Shown: piece after piece, positions 1 through 11,358 of the stretch | How the letters are laid out: the number at the start of each line of letters is the position of its first letter | Numbering within the stretch: position 1 is the stretch's first letter | Assembly: GCF_004011695.2 (NCBI RefSeq) | Contig: NC_082412.1 | Location: 1,798,001 to 1,862,000, forward strand | Length of the DNA stretch: 64,000 nt | Origin: Ascochyta rabiei | Lineage: Eukaryota; Ascomycota; Dothideomycetes; Pleosporales; Didymellaceae | Direction: 5' to 3' | Position numbers and translations under genes: made by a program | Notes under the pieces: generated by a model | Seen by the model: only the letters and a program-made list of their open reading frames with translations | Told to the model about the DNA's origin: nothing | Database searches by the model: none

Positions 1-1768
1 AGCTGTTGATTGAAAATATGTGTGTTTTTAAGGGTGAGAGAGTCGGTGAATGCAGTATATGTTGTCACAACGGTATCGATAACTGTTCCTTGGGTATGAA
101 GGACTTTTCCATCGGCCGAAAAGTGGAAGCTTGCCTGGCTATCTCGGCTTGCGGAGTGGTCGTCCCAGGATGCTATTTGCGAGATGCTGTTACTGTCTGA
201 GAAGTCTGGCGTCCACGACGAAAGATTGGGGTAGTTTGATGTTCCTGTCAATCCCATTACAATACGTAGACTCTGATCGTGGTTTATGGCAGCAGCGGCC
301 GCTTCTCTGTACACATCTTCAACCAGCTTCGAATAGTTAGGAGGAGGCAGAGCAAAGCCCATCAGGCTGAGCATACCTTGCAAGGCAAAGATTTTGTCCC
401 GGGGCTCGCTGGACTGCATTTCTTGGGCATCTAGAAGTAGATTGGAAACCTGTTTCTTGCGCATGTGTGTATGTGCTTCAGACAGATCTGGGGATCGAAA
501 GAAGGCCCATGCCTGCTGATGGAGCCTCAGCTTCTGCTTGCAGGTGTTCTCAACGTTCCTGATCCCTTCGCGGACCCAATCCATTCGTGTTTCGTCCGGA
601 AGAAACGGATCCAGTAGATCCCTGATATCATGACCTGGGTACGGTCCAAATAGTACATGACAGTTTACCGATAATGCAATCTCTTGTATCGGCCAAATGC
701 GGCTGAAGTAGGGCCTTTCGAAGAACTCGAGTACATTTGCATAGTCCGACACATAGACTAAGTACTGGTCAGTGTTTTAGAGTCATAAAAGAAGTGGTTA
801 CGCTACTCACTTTCGCTGAAAATGTTCGTTTCTTTCCTGCGGTAATACGCAAGAGTTTCGCCGATCTTCTCATCAAAGGGACCTGGCCATACCATAACTC
901 GATACGCTTTGTTGTAAATAGTTGGCATCAGGTCGACTTGGTGTGATCGCTCGGACAGAGAGGTTTGGTCAATGCAAATTGCGTCGATCCAAAACAAACG
1001 CGGTTCTGCGTTGCAGCAGCCCTCGTGACTTCCAAGTACTTCATTTCCACAGTGAGGCCTCAATGCTTCCAATGCCTCGTGGCAGCTTTTGGTAATCAGC
1101 ATGAACTGAGATCCACATTGAATCTTGCATTCGAGTTTCGGAGAGCCCCAGGCGTAGGAGAGAGCTTCATATGGTGGAGCGTCGTTTAAGGACTTCTCTT
1201 CGATATCACATCGTATGATGGAACAGCAGTTTAAAGATCTCTTCGTGGTGCAATCGAAATCCTTGCATAGCATAGTGTCGACCAGATTGGTTTTCTGTAA
1301 CGCGGCTGTCCAGTGATCCTCACAATTTGTGCATAATGCCCACTTGTTTCCTGAGTCGTGGTTGATTTGCAGCATGTCCGCTAATGATACTCGTTTATGT
1401 TGGCCCCCGTTTCGAACAAGTAAGAATTCGTCTCTCCAATCGGACGCTGCCTGCACTACGATGTTGTGAAAGTCATGACCTGGGCAAGGCGAGCCAAGGC
1501 ACAGAGGCAGCGACCGGGAATGATTGCCGTAACGCAGCCTTTTGTTGAAACAATCTTCGCAAATATCGTTTTCATCGTCCACGTGTAGCAAGTTTTCTTT
1601 CTCTTGGAAGTGTGGGGCTGCGCAGCAACACGAAGGATACAACCTGAGCAAGCGGATCGATTCTGAGCCTAGCTTGATCGATATCGGTGTATGTTTGTAC
1701 TGCTGTTCGGTGGGTTTCAGGCCTTGAGCTTCGTTGTCGTCCCTAGCAGATGATTGCGGCTGCGACAT
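1..1768 (-). CDS. HET-domain protein, 3' part beyond the left edge
   Basis: Heterokaryon-incompatibility (HET, PF06985) protein; the family triggers allorecognition-type cell death in filamentous ascomycetes. I place the start at 1768 (ATG in good context, protein begins MSQPQSSARDD); the open frame continues upstream to about 2077 without a convincing ATG. Exon 1 is 1768-811, intron 810-758 (GTGAGT...CTTAG, 53 bp), and exon 2 runs 757-1 and leaves the window. HET signature blocks are visible: YEALSYAWG, LFWIDAICIDQ with YNKAYRVMVWPG, then after the intron RIWPIQEIALS. Downstream come EPRDKIFALQGM and SSWTPDFS, the usual order of the family. The N-terminal 150 residues are cysteine-rich with CxxC-like pairs (CEDC, CTNC, CCC), which is not part of the HET domain. 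The C-terminus is missing, so whether the gene is intact is unknown. Confidence 0.88.
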
Positions 1769-3427
1769 GGTTGCTGCTGAGCTCAAGCGCGTTGCCTTGG
1801 GAGCTACTGTTCTAGAAGTCAACCGCCCGGTCTCATGATCGATCCTGAGTGTAATAAGGCACGAGAAAAGGGATGATGCGTATAAGATTGATTGCGTCCG
1901 GTATCGAGGAAAGTTGGTGTAAAGTTCATGAGAGTCAAGGCTGAGGTGCTGGAGGTAGATGGACTGCGCCTTCCGCGCGGGGTCCCAGTTCAGCCTTGTC
2001 AACAGATTTTTTGTCATAAGAAGCTGCAACCTACCACGATATAACAGGACAGCAAAGGTTAATACTTCAGCTACCAACCCCTACAGCCATAAATGCAACA
2101 TCCCACCTAACCCAGCAATCCCAGCCACGTAAAGCGTCCTATAGACCTACTAACGCACTAAACCCACATAACCTAGCAACAGCATATCAACGAACAAACG
2201 CAGCACAAAAACCTAATTCCAGCTAGCAACTACTACCAACACTAGCTTAAAGCTCTTTGCAGTACCTAAGTACCTAAAGTTGTTACTTCGATACTCTCTA
2301 CACAGATTAGACAAGTAGCCGAACATATACCATCCTTTCACTCGTCTCCTAACCTATTCTAAAACCCGCAACTACGTTAGATCCTTAGGATGTACAACAC
2401 TAGTATCTCTCAACTTATAGTAAACACGCTAGTTGAAGTTACGAAGTACAGTGGTTATAGAATAGTACTTACATAGTTATTTACTTAGTTCTTATATCTA
2501 CAGATTCTGTATCTAGAGAGCTAATGATCTAGTACAGTATCTTAGATAACTTTACTTATAAATATAAAAATACAACAACTCTACACTCTAAACCCTCTTA
2601 GAAGTGTATTTACTAATAGAGCTTATTAAAATTCTATGCTACTACTTAGATATAGTAGAGCCTAAGTGGGTATCTTTAAAGAGCCTATAGAGTATATCTA
2701 ACAAGGCTGTTATTACAAATAACAGAGTGAATGTTTGCTACTAGGCAGAAGGGATCTGCTGTAGCAGAAGAAGAAGAAAAAAAAACAAAAAAAAACAAGG
2801 GAGTAAGATGATACGATGATAAGATAAAGACGTAAACAGAATAGAGAGAAGCTCCTATCCTTGTGTTCGTAGACAAGACAGCTAAAGCAACAGTAGCAGT
2901 TGGTACCTACTACTTCCTTCTTCCTACTTCCTACTTCCTACTCCTTCCCACTACAACCAACAACCAACAACCCACGTACCACGCACCACGCACCACGCAC
3001 CACGAACAGCAAACCACAACAACCAACCAGCTACACGAAGCCGAGACCTAGATTTCGCCGCTGGAGAGAAGATGAAATCAAGACACACACACAAAAAAAA
3101 AGATAAAAGGGAGTATGAGATATCGCTTCATTCCACATGAGCGCATATCGTCCCGCAGTAATCGAGGAGGAATGAAAACGCAAACGCGGAAAGGACGGCG
3201 ATGAGCTGAGCGGTTGTAAGGAGAATACAGGTAATGCCCGCCCCCCCCCCCCCCCCCCTCCCAAAAAAAACCCCCGGCGCCAAAAAAAAAAAAAAACGCC
3301 AGATTCCCTAGGGTATTGATTGTCAAAAGAGAAAAAAAAAACGCCTCGCCTCTCCTTGCCGCTTCCTGCTGCCTCTTTCGCTTTCTTGCTTGGTTGTTTG
3401 TTACCATTCCACTTCTCTGTTGGGTCC
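1769..3427. other. AT-rich, gene-free interval with homopolymer tracts
   Basis: From about 2085 to 2720 the DNA is AT-rich and dense in TA dinucleotides with stops in all frames, as expected of RIP-eroded sequence. 2770-3330 holds homopolymer runs: A tracts near 2776-2798, a C run at 3241-3258, and A runs near 3264 and 3281. A short CACCACG-type direct repeat lies near 2975-3003. I see no supportable gene. Confidence 0.6.
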
Positions 3428-4130
3428 TCTTTCATGTGCAGCCTTGCTCCCATGTTTGCTACCGTCCGCCAGCTGTACTTGCCCTGCTAACCTAACTAAA
3501 CCAGCTCTTGCTTGCAGTGCTGCTATTGCGCGTTATGCAGTTATCCACAAGGCTATTAAGAAGCCTGTTAAGCTTAGAGCTGAGGCTCTACGCAGCCTTT
3601 AATTCCTTAACAAAGAGGCTGCTTATAAGTACGCCTATTGTGTTATTAATATCACTCTACTGTCTTATTGCCCTGTTACGTGCAGCCTTACTCCTAGGTT
3701 TGCTACTGTCCGCCAGCTGTAATCGCCCTGCTGACCTAACTAAACCAGCTCTTGCTTGCGGTGCTGCTATTGCGCGTTATGCAGTTATCCACAAGGCTAT
3801 TAAGAAGCCTGTTAAGCTTAGAGCTAAGGCTCTACGCAGCCTTTAATTCCTTAACAAAGAGGCTGCTTATAAGTACGCCTATCGTGTTATTAATATCACT
3901 CTACTGTCTTATCGGCCGTTACGTGCAGCCTTACTCTAAGGCTTGCTACCATCCGCCAGCTGTACTTGCCCTGCTGACCTAACTAAACCAGCTCTTGCTT
4001 GCGGTACTGCTATTGCGCGTCATGCGGTTATCCACAAGGCTATTAAGGAGCCTGTCGAGCTCAGAGCTGAGGCTCTGTGCGGCCTTTGATTCCTCAACGA
4101 AGAGGCCGCTCATGAGCGGGTGATCTTTGC
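3428..4130. repeat. Tandem array of the teaC 3' end (about 244-bp unit, three copies) with RIP-type mutations
   Basis: Three tandem units begin near 3428, 3680 and 3920. The unit pairs the last 45 or so codons of the neighbouring minus-strand gene with its 3' flank. The third unit is the genuine gene end; the first two are non-coding copies. Compared with the genic copy, copy 2 (about 3735-3880) differs almost only by C-to-T and G-to-A. Read on the minus strand these give GAG to AAG (twice), CAG to TAG, GAC to AAC, CGC to TGC and ATG to ATA. The last 12 codons plus the stop are conserved in all copies. The pattern matches repeat-induced point mutation. Confidence 0.85.
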
Positions 4131-7100
4131 TGACGGGCACGACGCCCGTCGTGTCGTTGATCATGAGGAGCAGGTCGCGGATCTCGCTGCCGTCGTCAAG
4201 GTACGAGCGTAGATTGGCGTCGGACCAGGCGGGTATTGTTGCGCTCTCGGATGATACAGGGGCGGAGGAGACAGTGGGCGAAGTGTTGAGGTTCAGTGGC
4301 GTAGGCGCGGTTCGAGACGGGGGCGGTATGAGGTTTGTGTGCGCATTGGGCGAGAGGACGGTCGGCGACGGCGATGTTCCGCTGCGAGGCGCTGCCACGT
4401 TGAGCTTGTCTGGTACGATTGTGTCTGGGGTCGCGTCGTCCAGGTCTGGCGTTGATACGCGCGAGCTTGTGTCGGCAGATGAGTTGTCCCCGGTGAGTCC
4501 TGGAGGCTGCTGAGCGTCGGACTCCAGATCCCTGACTGGCGCGACCTCTTTGACCGTGGGCTGTGCATCTGCAGCAGAGACTTGGACGGGCGACTCAGAC
4601 AGACGGCCTACGGGCTCGGTTGCTGTCTGTTCGCGTGGTTTGTCCCGCGCGTCGGGGTCGGCGAATGGGTCGTCGCTCTCTTCCTCGCTAGAATCAAAGT
4701 CGTCCAGCTGCACTCGCTCTTTCGCTTTGTGGACCTTCTCCGGCTTTGGTGCGCTTTCCGTTGTGGTGTTTGATCTGAACGGGTTCTTCGAGCTTATGGC
4801 GGCCATGACGGATTGACTCTCCGGTGATTTCACTCGCTCTCGTCCAGCTGGCTGTGCTTGTGGCTGATCTTGGTCTGGAGAGACTATGCGCATCGTCGAT
4901 GTGGTCTGCTGTCCAGCCGGCCTGTTCTCGCTTGCACCGATGTCTTCTTCTGGGTCCACGGTGGCTTCCATAGGACTGTCAGTCTTCAAAATACCCTTTG
5001 TTTTGATAGGCGAGTCGGTCCTGGCGCGCTGCTGCTTCTGCAGTTTGCCCTTGCTTGATTGCCTTGACGGCGTCGGTCCAACTTGCTCTTCTGGTTGACG
5101 CTCCGGTGAGACTTCTGCGGGCTTTGCCTGTGTTGCTTGGGTCGCCTGGGTCGCCTGGGTCGCCTGTGGTGACGTTTGTTCTGGCTTTTCAACTGCTTTC
5201 TTCAGGTCGGCCTCGATGGTATCAGCATCGCCCTTTGAGTCCTTGTCCTTCTTGTCCTTGCGCTTGAACAGTCCACTGAGCATACCGGACTTCTTGTCTT
5301 TCTTCTTCTTCTCGTCCTTGACTTTATCAGCAAATCCGTTCTTCTCCAGGCTCTCCAAGCTCGGCCCGTGCTCGCGAGAGCCCGTCGTGGATGTGCTTGA
5401 ATCGTCGCGTAGCAGGTTGGGTGTAAGGGTGATTTTCCGCGTCTCTGTGTTCTCGTCCTTGAAGAAGGAATCCGTGTTACGAAGCGTGCCGTTGCGTGAA
5501 ACCTTCTGGTCCAGCGGTCGATCAAAGATCTCATCGCTCGTCCTCGACTTGTCATCATCTGCACCAGCCTCCTCGCTCGACGTCCGCGACTCCTCAGACG
5601 AAACCTTCTTCACGCCGCCGAGCTTGAGGGGCTGCACTTGCATAGGATCGTCTTGCTCGACCTCCGACTTCTGCGCAGTTTCTTGCTGCTGTTCTTGCTG
5701 CTGAGCCTGCTTGGGCTCCGGCCCACCAAACAACTCCCCCCCTTCCTCGTCCGAAGAGTAGTCGTAGTCGGATGCTTCGACATAGGTAGGCGCACCGAAT
5801 TGCACCGTCTTTGCATTCCGCCGGCGCATAGCCTTCTTGAGGGGATTCTTCGTCTTCTCGGCCGTGTCCCCGAGCATTGTTGCCGACAGATCGATATTTC
5901 TGTGCTTGTTCAGGCGCGCCAAGCGTTCCGTGGGGGTCTCGATGTGCTCTGCAGGTAAGTAGCCTGTGGAGTCACTTAGCACATGAACAGCGTCGGCTGT
6001 CGGACTACCTACCGATACTGCTGTCTTTGACGATACGCACAAGCCACCAGTAGCTGTTGCTATCGTCGAGCAGCACCATTGTGTCACCCTTGGTTGCATT
6101 TGCCTGGCCCTCTACCGTGGCGACGAAGGTGTGCAGGGCGTAGACGAATTCGAAATCGATATCTTCTGTTTCTCGTAAGCATTCGCCTCCCCACCCTGAG
6201 TCAACAAATCTGGGGTCGTCAGAGAAGGAAAAGTCATTGGATGCATCATCTTCATTGTCCAGACCCTCGTCCCAGGAGTCGGTGTCGCTGTCGGTCGTCC
6301 AAGAGTCGTCTTCCTCTTCAGGATGCTTGGGTGGAGGCGGAGTGCCGTTAGTACTGCGCGGGGCACGTGCGACGGTCTCGACGAAAGGGTCGTCTGGTAA
6401 GGGAAAGCATGGCGGCCGAACGGGCTGCAGCATCCTGCTAGCATGGTCCTGGTCCAGCTCAGACATGAGAGATGCCTGCGAATCCTCCCTCATGAGCTGC
6501 AACCTGCGTTCTACAAGCCTCAACTGCCGGGTTCTCGGGCTCGATTCGTCGTCCGGCGTGGTCGGGCTGTCGATGTGCCACTCGTGGGTGGTCCTTGTCC
6601 AGGTATACTCACCATGATGATGCTCCGCTGACTGCAATGATTGGGGGTGCTGAGAGAATTGAAGTAGGAGTGGTGCTGTGAGATTTTGACGTGAAAGAGT
6701 CGAGGCTTGGTCGGTACCAGGTGCTGGGAGGCTGAGAGGTCGACCAGCACTAGTGACAGGAAGGGGAAAGTGTACGGGGGTAGCTGTGAAAGGGGACGAA
6801 GAAGCGGAACTTGGGATGACCGGCGACGACTGCGGAGTCAGAGACTCCCGTCGCGTGGGCCAAGCCAGAGGGTAAGAAGGTAAAGAATACCCACCATCGT
6901 CAATCGAAGGTGAACTCGAGATCTTGTCGAGCATGTCGTCGTCCATGTCCTCCTCGACGTCGGCGTCTTGCATGTCGTCATCGTCGTTGTCGTGGTGTTG
7001 TGAGTTTTGGCCGTGCGCATGGTCTATCGTCGTACGCTCATCGTCTGAGCCAGGGTCGTCGCGCAGCGAGGATCCGGCATGGTTCCAGGCGTTTTGCAGG

Positions 7101-7339
7101 CGCGACTCCTCGGCGTTGCGCTCATCTTCGACAGACTGCAGCGAGGCTTGCTGATGGGGTGCAGCTGGACCAATTCCGAGCGGGGCCGGGTGTTCTGGCT
7201 GGTTGGAGTGGTCCTGTGCAGTGGGAGACGATTTGTCCTGCAAGTCAATGGTGTCTGCGGCCCGACGTCAGTATGCGCGCATGCAGTGGGGAGGACTGGG
7301 CCATGCCATACCTGCTCGTATTATTTGTGGTCGCGTCAT
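3979..7339 (-). CDS. teaC: SH3-domain cell-end marker, Tea4/TeaC/Bud14 family
   Basis: Orthologue of fission-yeast Tea4, Aspergillus TeaC and yeast Bud14, which links microtubule-delivered cell-end markers to formin-driven polarised growth at the hyphal tip and recruits PP1 phosphatase. Three exons: 7339-7312, 7254-6013 and 5963-3979; introns of 57 and 49 bp have consensus ends; 1084 residues. The tiny first exon encodes MTRPQIIRA and splices in frame to DTIDLQDK. The SH3 domain is at about residues 376-440 (FEFVYALHTF, YWWLVRIVKD, GYLPAEHIETP), followed by the strongly conserved TERLARLNKHRNIDLS and AMRRRNAKTVQFGAPTY blocks. The remainder is acidic, low-complexity and probably disordered, with a QAT repeat. 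The last 45 or so residues lie inside a tandemly duplicated segment, with two mutated copies just downstream. Confidence 0.9.
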
Positions 7340-9084
7340 CCTAGCTCATGTCCAGTCGTTCATTCAGGTGTCGTAATGTTCGTTGTCGTCGTTGTCGTTG
7401 TCGTTGTCGTCGTCGTCGTCGTCGTCGTTGTCGTCGAGAGACCGCCAAGCGAGTGGTGCGGCGCGATCAATGCGAGGGACGGCCAGCGCCAGACGGCGGC
7501 GACGCGGTGGGTGTCGACGAAAGCGTCGCTGGGCAGGAATGCGTGCAGTAGGGAGCGTGGGAGCGTGGGAGCGTGGGAGATTGGGCTGATGTCAGGAGGC
7601 GCGCATGTGGTGTTGTTCGGGTGCAGGAGATTCGGCCGGTGTCAGGAGACGCGCATATGGTGGTGGTGGTGGTGGTGTTGTTGTTTTTGTTGTTTTTGTT
7701 GCTGCTGTTCGGGTGCGGCTGGAGAAGGCCAGTAAGCGTGGTAGCGGTAGAGGTCGAGGTCGAGGTGCAGAGTGCGGAGCGGACGTTTCAAGCGCGCGCA
7801 CGGCTCGCAGTCCGGACGGATACGCTACGGCTGGCGGGGGCGAATAACAATGCGTGCGGTGTCGCGGGGAATCAGGGCAGTCGTCGTCGACAAGAGCGGT
7901 GCGGCGTGGTGGTGTTTGAGGGTTGGTGTTGGTGTTGGTGTTGATGTTGATGTTGGTGTTGGTGTTGGTTGGTGTTGGTTGGTGGTGCAAAGGGGTGCTT
8001 GCAACTGGCAATATTAGGCCTGGCTGCTATATTTCAGGACGAACACCCATCCCCCTGCACCGCTGAGACACTAGCGCTTGCTTGTCCCTGTCCTGTCAGC
8101 CCCCGAGCACATCACCACATCACCACATCACCACTTCGCAGCATCAAGGGGTTGCTGCGGCTCGGCCCTTTCCACGACCATCTTCACCGCGAACATTGTC
8201 TTCTTCCACAGGCGTTGGCATGCTCACACGCTTGTTGCCCCTGCTACAGACTCGCATGATCTGGTGTGGTGTGGTGTCGTGTTTGTCCGTCGCAAGCTGG
8301 CAGCCGTCATGGCGCGAGATCGACGCCCCAAGCAACCCTGCGCTGAAACCCCCGCGCGCGAGTCATGTTCCGCAGCTACGTTTGCGTTTCTGCCGACGGT
8401 TTCGGGCGCTGCGAACGCCTGCGATTGACAGCTTTGTCGTCTCGGCGTGTCGAATGGGGAGCATGTGTGTGGCACGTGCCGATCATCAGGGCCAGCCTAC
8501 CCCCCTGTCGGCGAGTGTGCAATACAGTAGAGTCCGCAGGGGTTGGACGACTCTCCCCAGCATATCCGTTCAACCGAGCCATTGGGGTACCGACCGCAAC
8601 AAGAGTACTTCCCAGCAAGCATAAATTTCAACTGAATTGTGAGATGAGTGTGAGTGTGAGTGCATAAAGTCATTCATGTCTCCTCGCTACGACAACCCAG
8701 CACCCTCCCATCCAATCCAGTCAGTCCAGAACAAAACTCACCAACCCAAGCCCAGCTTGCCAGTGGAACCAGATATTACAAAAACACTACCGCGCAATCC
8801 AAACAGACAAACTAGCTAGCTACTCTACAGCGACAAGAGTACAAGGTAACCTACGAGATATCCAAGCAGACGCTAGTCCAAGGCAGCAACTCCCATCAAG
8901 GGGCGCCGAGGAGAGGATCGTGATTCGTGCGGCGTAAGCAGACGACGAGACGCTAGGAAAAGTTGCCGAATCGCTGCGGTAAGGGGGTGACAAAGGAGAG
9001 GAAGGGAACGTGTGGTGGAGTAGCAAAAGCTCGATACACGGACGACCTGGCCCAGGCGATATTTAGACCGCACGACGAGGGTGG
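7340..9084. other. Intergenic, microsatellite-rich upstream region of teaC
   Basis: Contains GTC/GTT triplet runs (about 7383-7437), GGT and TTGTTTTTG runs (about 7658-7700) and a GGTGTT hexamer tract (about 7920-7985). CATCACCA repeats lie near 8108-8133. Open frames here are compositional artefacts of these repeats. 8640-9084 is probably the 3' flank of the PH-domain gene. No gene seen. Confidence 0.6.
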
Positions 9085-10671
9085 TCACTTGATCGCCAGA
9101 GGTTGCATGGTGGGTGGTGGTACGTTGGGCGCTGTCATCGAGACTCGCTTCTGTGGAGGTGCGGTGGTGGTCGCGGTGCTTGGTGTCGAGGGCAGCGTCG
9201 GCGTGGCTGCGGTCGTGATTACGGCCGGTGTCGAGGGCAGCGTCGGCGTGGCTGCAGTCGTGGTTACGGCCGGTGTCTGCGCCATCCTCTTTCCCTCGCC
9301 CTCCCTCCTCCGGACAAGCAGGCTCTTGAACGCGCCCAGCCACTTGGCCAGCTCGTTCTCGCCCTTTGCGCACAGCCGGAAGTTCTTCTCCTCGGAAATG
9401 ACCTGCATGCAGTACTGCTTGCTCTTGCTCACGCTGTCAATGTCCACCGCGTCGATGATGCTCTCAAACGGGATGATGAGGTGGGCCGAGTACTCTTCGG
9501 CGTTTTTGTAAAAAGCAAGACATCTTGGACGCAGCACGACCCAGACCTTCTTCCACTGGCGCACGCCGCCCTTGGACTTGAGCACGTACAGCCATCCGTG
9601 GTACACTACGCGGTCCGGGTCGGAGTCGGAGGTCGAGGCAGGCACGTTGAGGTGGGAGGTTTGGCTGACGTTGCGGTTGCGGGGGAGAGGGTTGCGCGTC
9701 TGTGATTTCGAGCAGGGCAGCGAGGTGGTAGAGGCCGCATTCGGGGCTGCCGAGTCGGAGAAGTCCAAGTCGGAGAGGGAGCCCTGTTCGTTGCCGGAGT
9801 AGTTGAGGGCTTGCGAGGGGCGGCGGGCGCTGTGCATGGGTACAGGCTGGGGGTCGGGCGGTAGAGCGCTTGGGGACAGCGACGAGGGCTCGACGTCGGA
9901 GGAGGAGGAGAGGGGGCTGGTGTGCGCATGGTGCGATGGATCGAAGCCGGTGAAGGTGTTTGCGCCGGTAGGACTGAGCAGGATCAGCTCGCCCTCGTCC
10001 TCATCGATTCGAGCTTCTGCGCGGATCAGGTCGACCCAGGCCTGAGCGTCGCGGTCGGTGGGAGCGCCGAGGTGGTAGTTGCGGGCGGGCGAGAAGATGC
10101 CGAAGACGTGGTCCATCTTCTTCTTGGAGTCCTTCTGGCGGGCCACAGCGGTGATCTCGGAGAGGTTGATCTGGTGGCGCAGCTTGGTCTCGGCCTTGTC
10201 CTTGTAGAGGGACAGGCAGTTGGGGCGCAGGACGATGTAGATTGGCTTCCATTGCTGGGGCTGTTAGCAGGGGGAGGCTTTGGGGCGCCGTGTGGAGCGG
10301 AGGCGCACCTTGGTCTTGCGCGTGCGCTTGAGGACGGAGCCGGCCTTGATGATGCGGTCGAACTCGAAGCAGCCGTTCTGGTTGACGGGCGACATGACGC
10401 CTGCGCTATGTGCCTGTGCCTGTGCCTGTGTCTGTACTTGTGGCCGTGTCTGTGTTTGCACTTGTGGCCGTGTCTGAGTCTGTGCTTGTGGCCGTGTCTG
10501 TGTCTGCGCCTGTGTCTGCGCCTGTGGCTGTGGCTGGAAGCTGGAGAAGCGAGGTTGTGCAGGCGTGCTGAGCTTCGTCCCTCCCATGGCAGCAGGGGCG
10601 CGGACGGGGGCCGGGGTGGTGGGCGTAGGGGTAGGCGTAGGCGTAGGCATCTGCGGTGCGCCTTCGGCCAT
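9085..10671 (-). CDS. Protein with two PH domains (Opy1-like)
   Basis: Two exons, 10671-10309 and 10254-9085, with a 54-bp intron (GTGCGC...CCCCAG, phase 0); 510 residues. The first PH domain spans the intron: FDRIIKAGSVLKRTRKTK joins QWKPIYIVLRPNCLSLYKDK and ends AQAWVDLIRAEARI. The second PH domain (VVYHGWLYVLKSKG, WKKVWVVLRPRCLAFYK, KWLGAFKSLLVRR) lies in the C-terminal half. The family binds phosphoinositides at membranes; yeast Opy1 also has two PH domains and senses PI(4,5)P2. Residues 1-100 are a proline/glutamine/threonine-rich tract with QTQTRPQ repeats encoded by a CTGTGTCTG-like minisatellite. The C-terminal tail carries a duplicated TPAV-TTAATPTLPS segment. Assignment to Opy1 rests on domain architecture and is tentative. 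It is divergent from EFL1 with a 687-bp shared upstream region. Confidence 0.82.
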
Positions 10672-11358
10672 GGCTGCTGGTACTCTACATCAAGTGGCAG
10701 GCAGGCGATGTTCGGCGTGGCAGTGGCAGGTGCGGAGGGCGGTTGCAGAGCGGTGGCGGTGGCGGCGGCGGCGGCGGTGGTGGTGGTGGTGGTGGTGGTG
10801 GTGGTGGTGGTGGTGGTGGTGGTGGTGGTGATGGGAGAGAGAGCGTGTGTGCTGTGTAGATTGCAGATGGGCCCTTATTTCGGCTGCTATGATGGAAGTG
10901 ATGCGCGATCGACAGGCGAGCGGCAGGGGGAGTGCGTGGGCGCGGGCAACACCACGGCGTGCATGGCCAGCAGTCGCAGCAGCGGAGAGCGCTGAAGGTG
11001 CGGCAGCCCCATGGCCGCCTGGTGCGCGGGTGCGGCGAGGGCGAGGTGAGGCCAGACGGGGATGCAGTCGGTGTCGCGAGGCTGCGGCGGGCCTATGGCA
11101 GCACAGCGGTAGTGCGCAGCCGCTGCTAACGTGTAGCTGTGACGTCTGCAGGCGAATCGTCTGCGCGTGGTGGGGTCGCTGACTCTGTCAAACGTCAAAC
11201 GGAAATCCCAAACCCAACGAGCGCGTTTGATCTCGCCCATCTGCTACAGCAGCCTGCCCTGCAATCTCACCCACACACAGCACAGCACATCACACCACAC
11301 CACACCACACCACACCACCACGCTGCCGGACAGCGCAGTATTCACCCCCCACGCCGCC
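10672..11358. promoter_or_regulatory. Shared divergent upstream region of the PH-domain gene and EFL1
   Basis: 687 bp between two start codons facing away from each other, so it must hold both promoters. It contains a GGT/GGC tract (10751-10830) and, just 5' of EFL1, a CACACCACACC run (11289-11322) that may lie in the EFL1 leader. No clear TATA box. Confidence 0.55.
10751..10830. repeat. GGT/GGC trinucleotide microsatellite
   Basis: About 80 bp of nearly pure GGT triplets preceded by GGC triplets, upstream of the PH-domain gene. The polyglycine, polytryptophan and polyvaline open frames over it are artefacts of the repeat. Confidence 0.9.

Noticed and set aside
3031..3453. 140-residue minus-strand frame over the C and A runs
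   Set aside because: Its Gly, Phe and Lys runs are homopolymer translations; no initiation or domain support.
7079..8017. Long overlapping frames (Val-, Cys-, Ser-rich) on both strands
   Set aside because: They follow GTC/GGT/GGTGTT microsatellites; no family resemblance and contradictory frames.
9922..10995. 357-residue plus-strand frame
   Set aside because: Antisense to the PH-domain gene and running into the GGT microsatellite; repetitive Cys/Leu and Val tracts.
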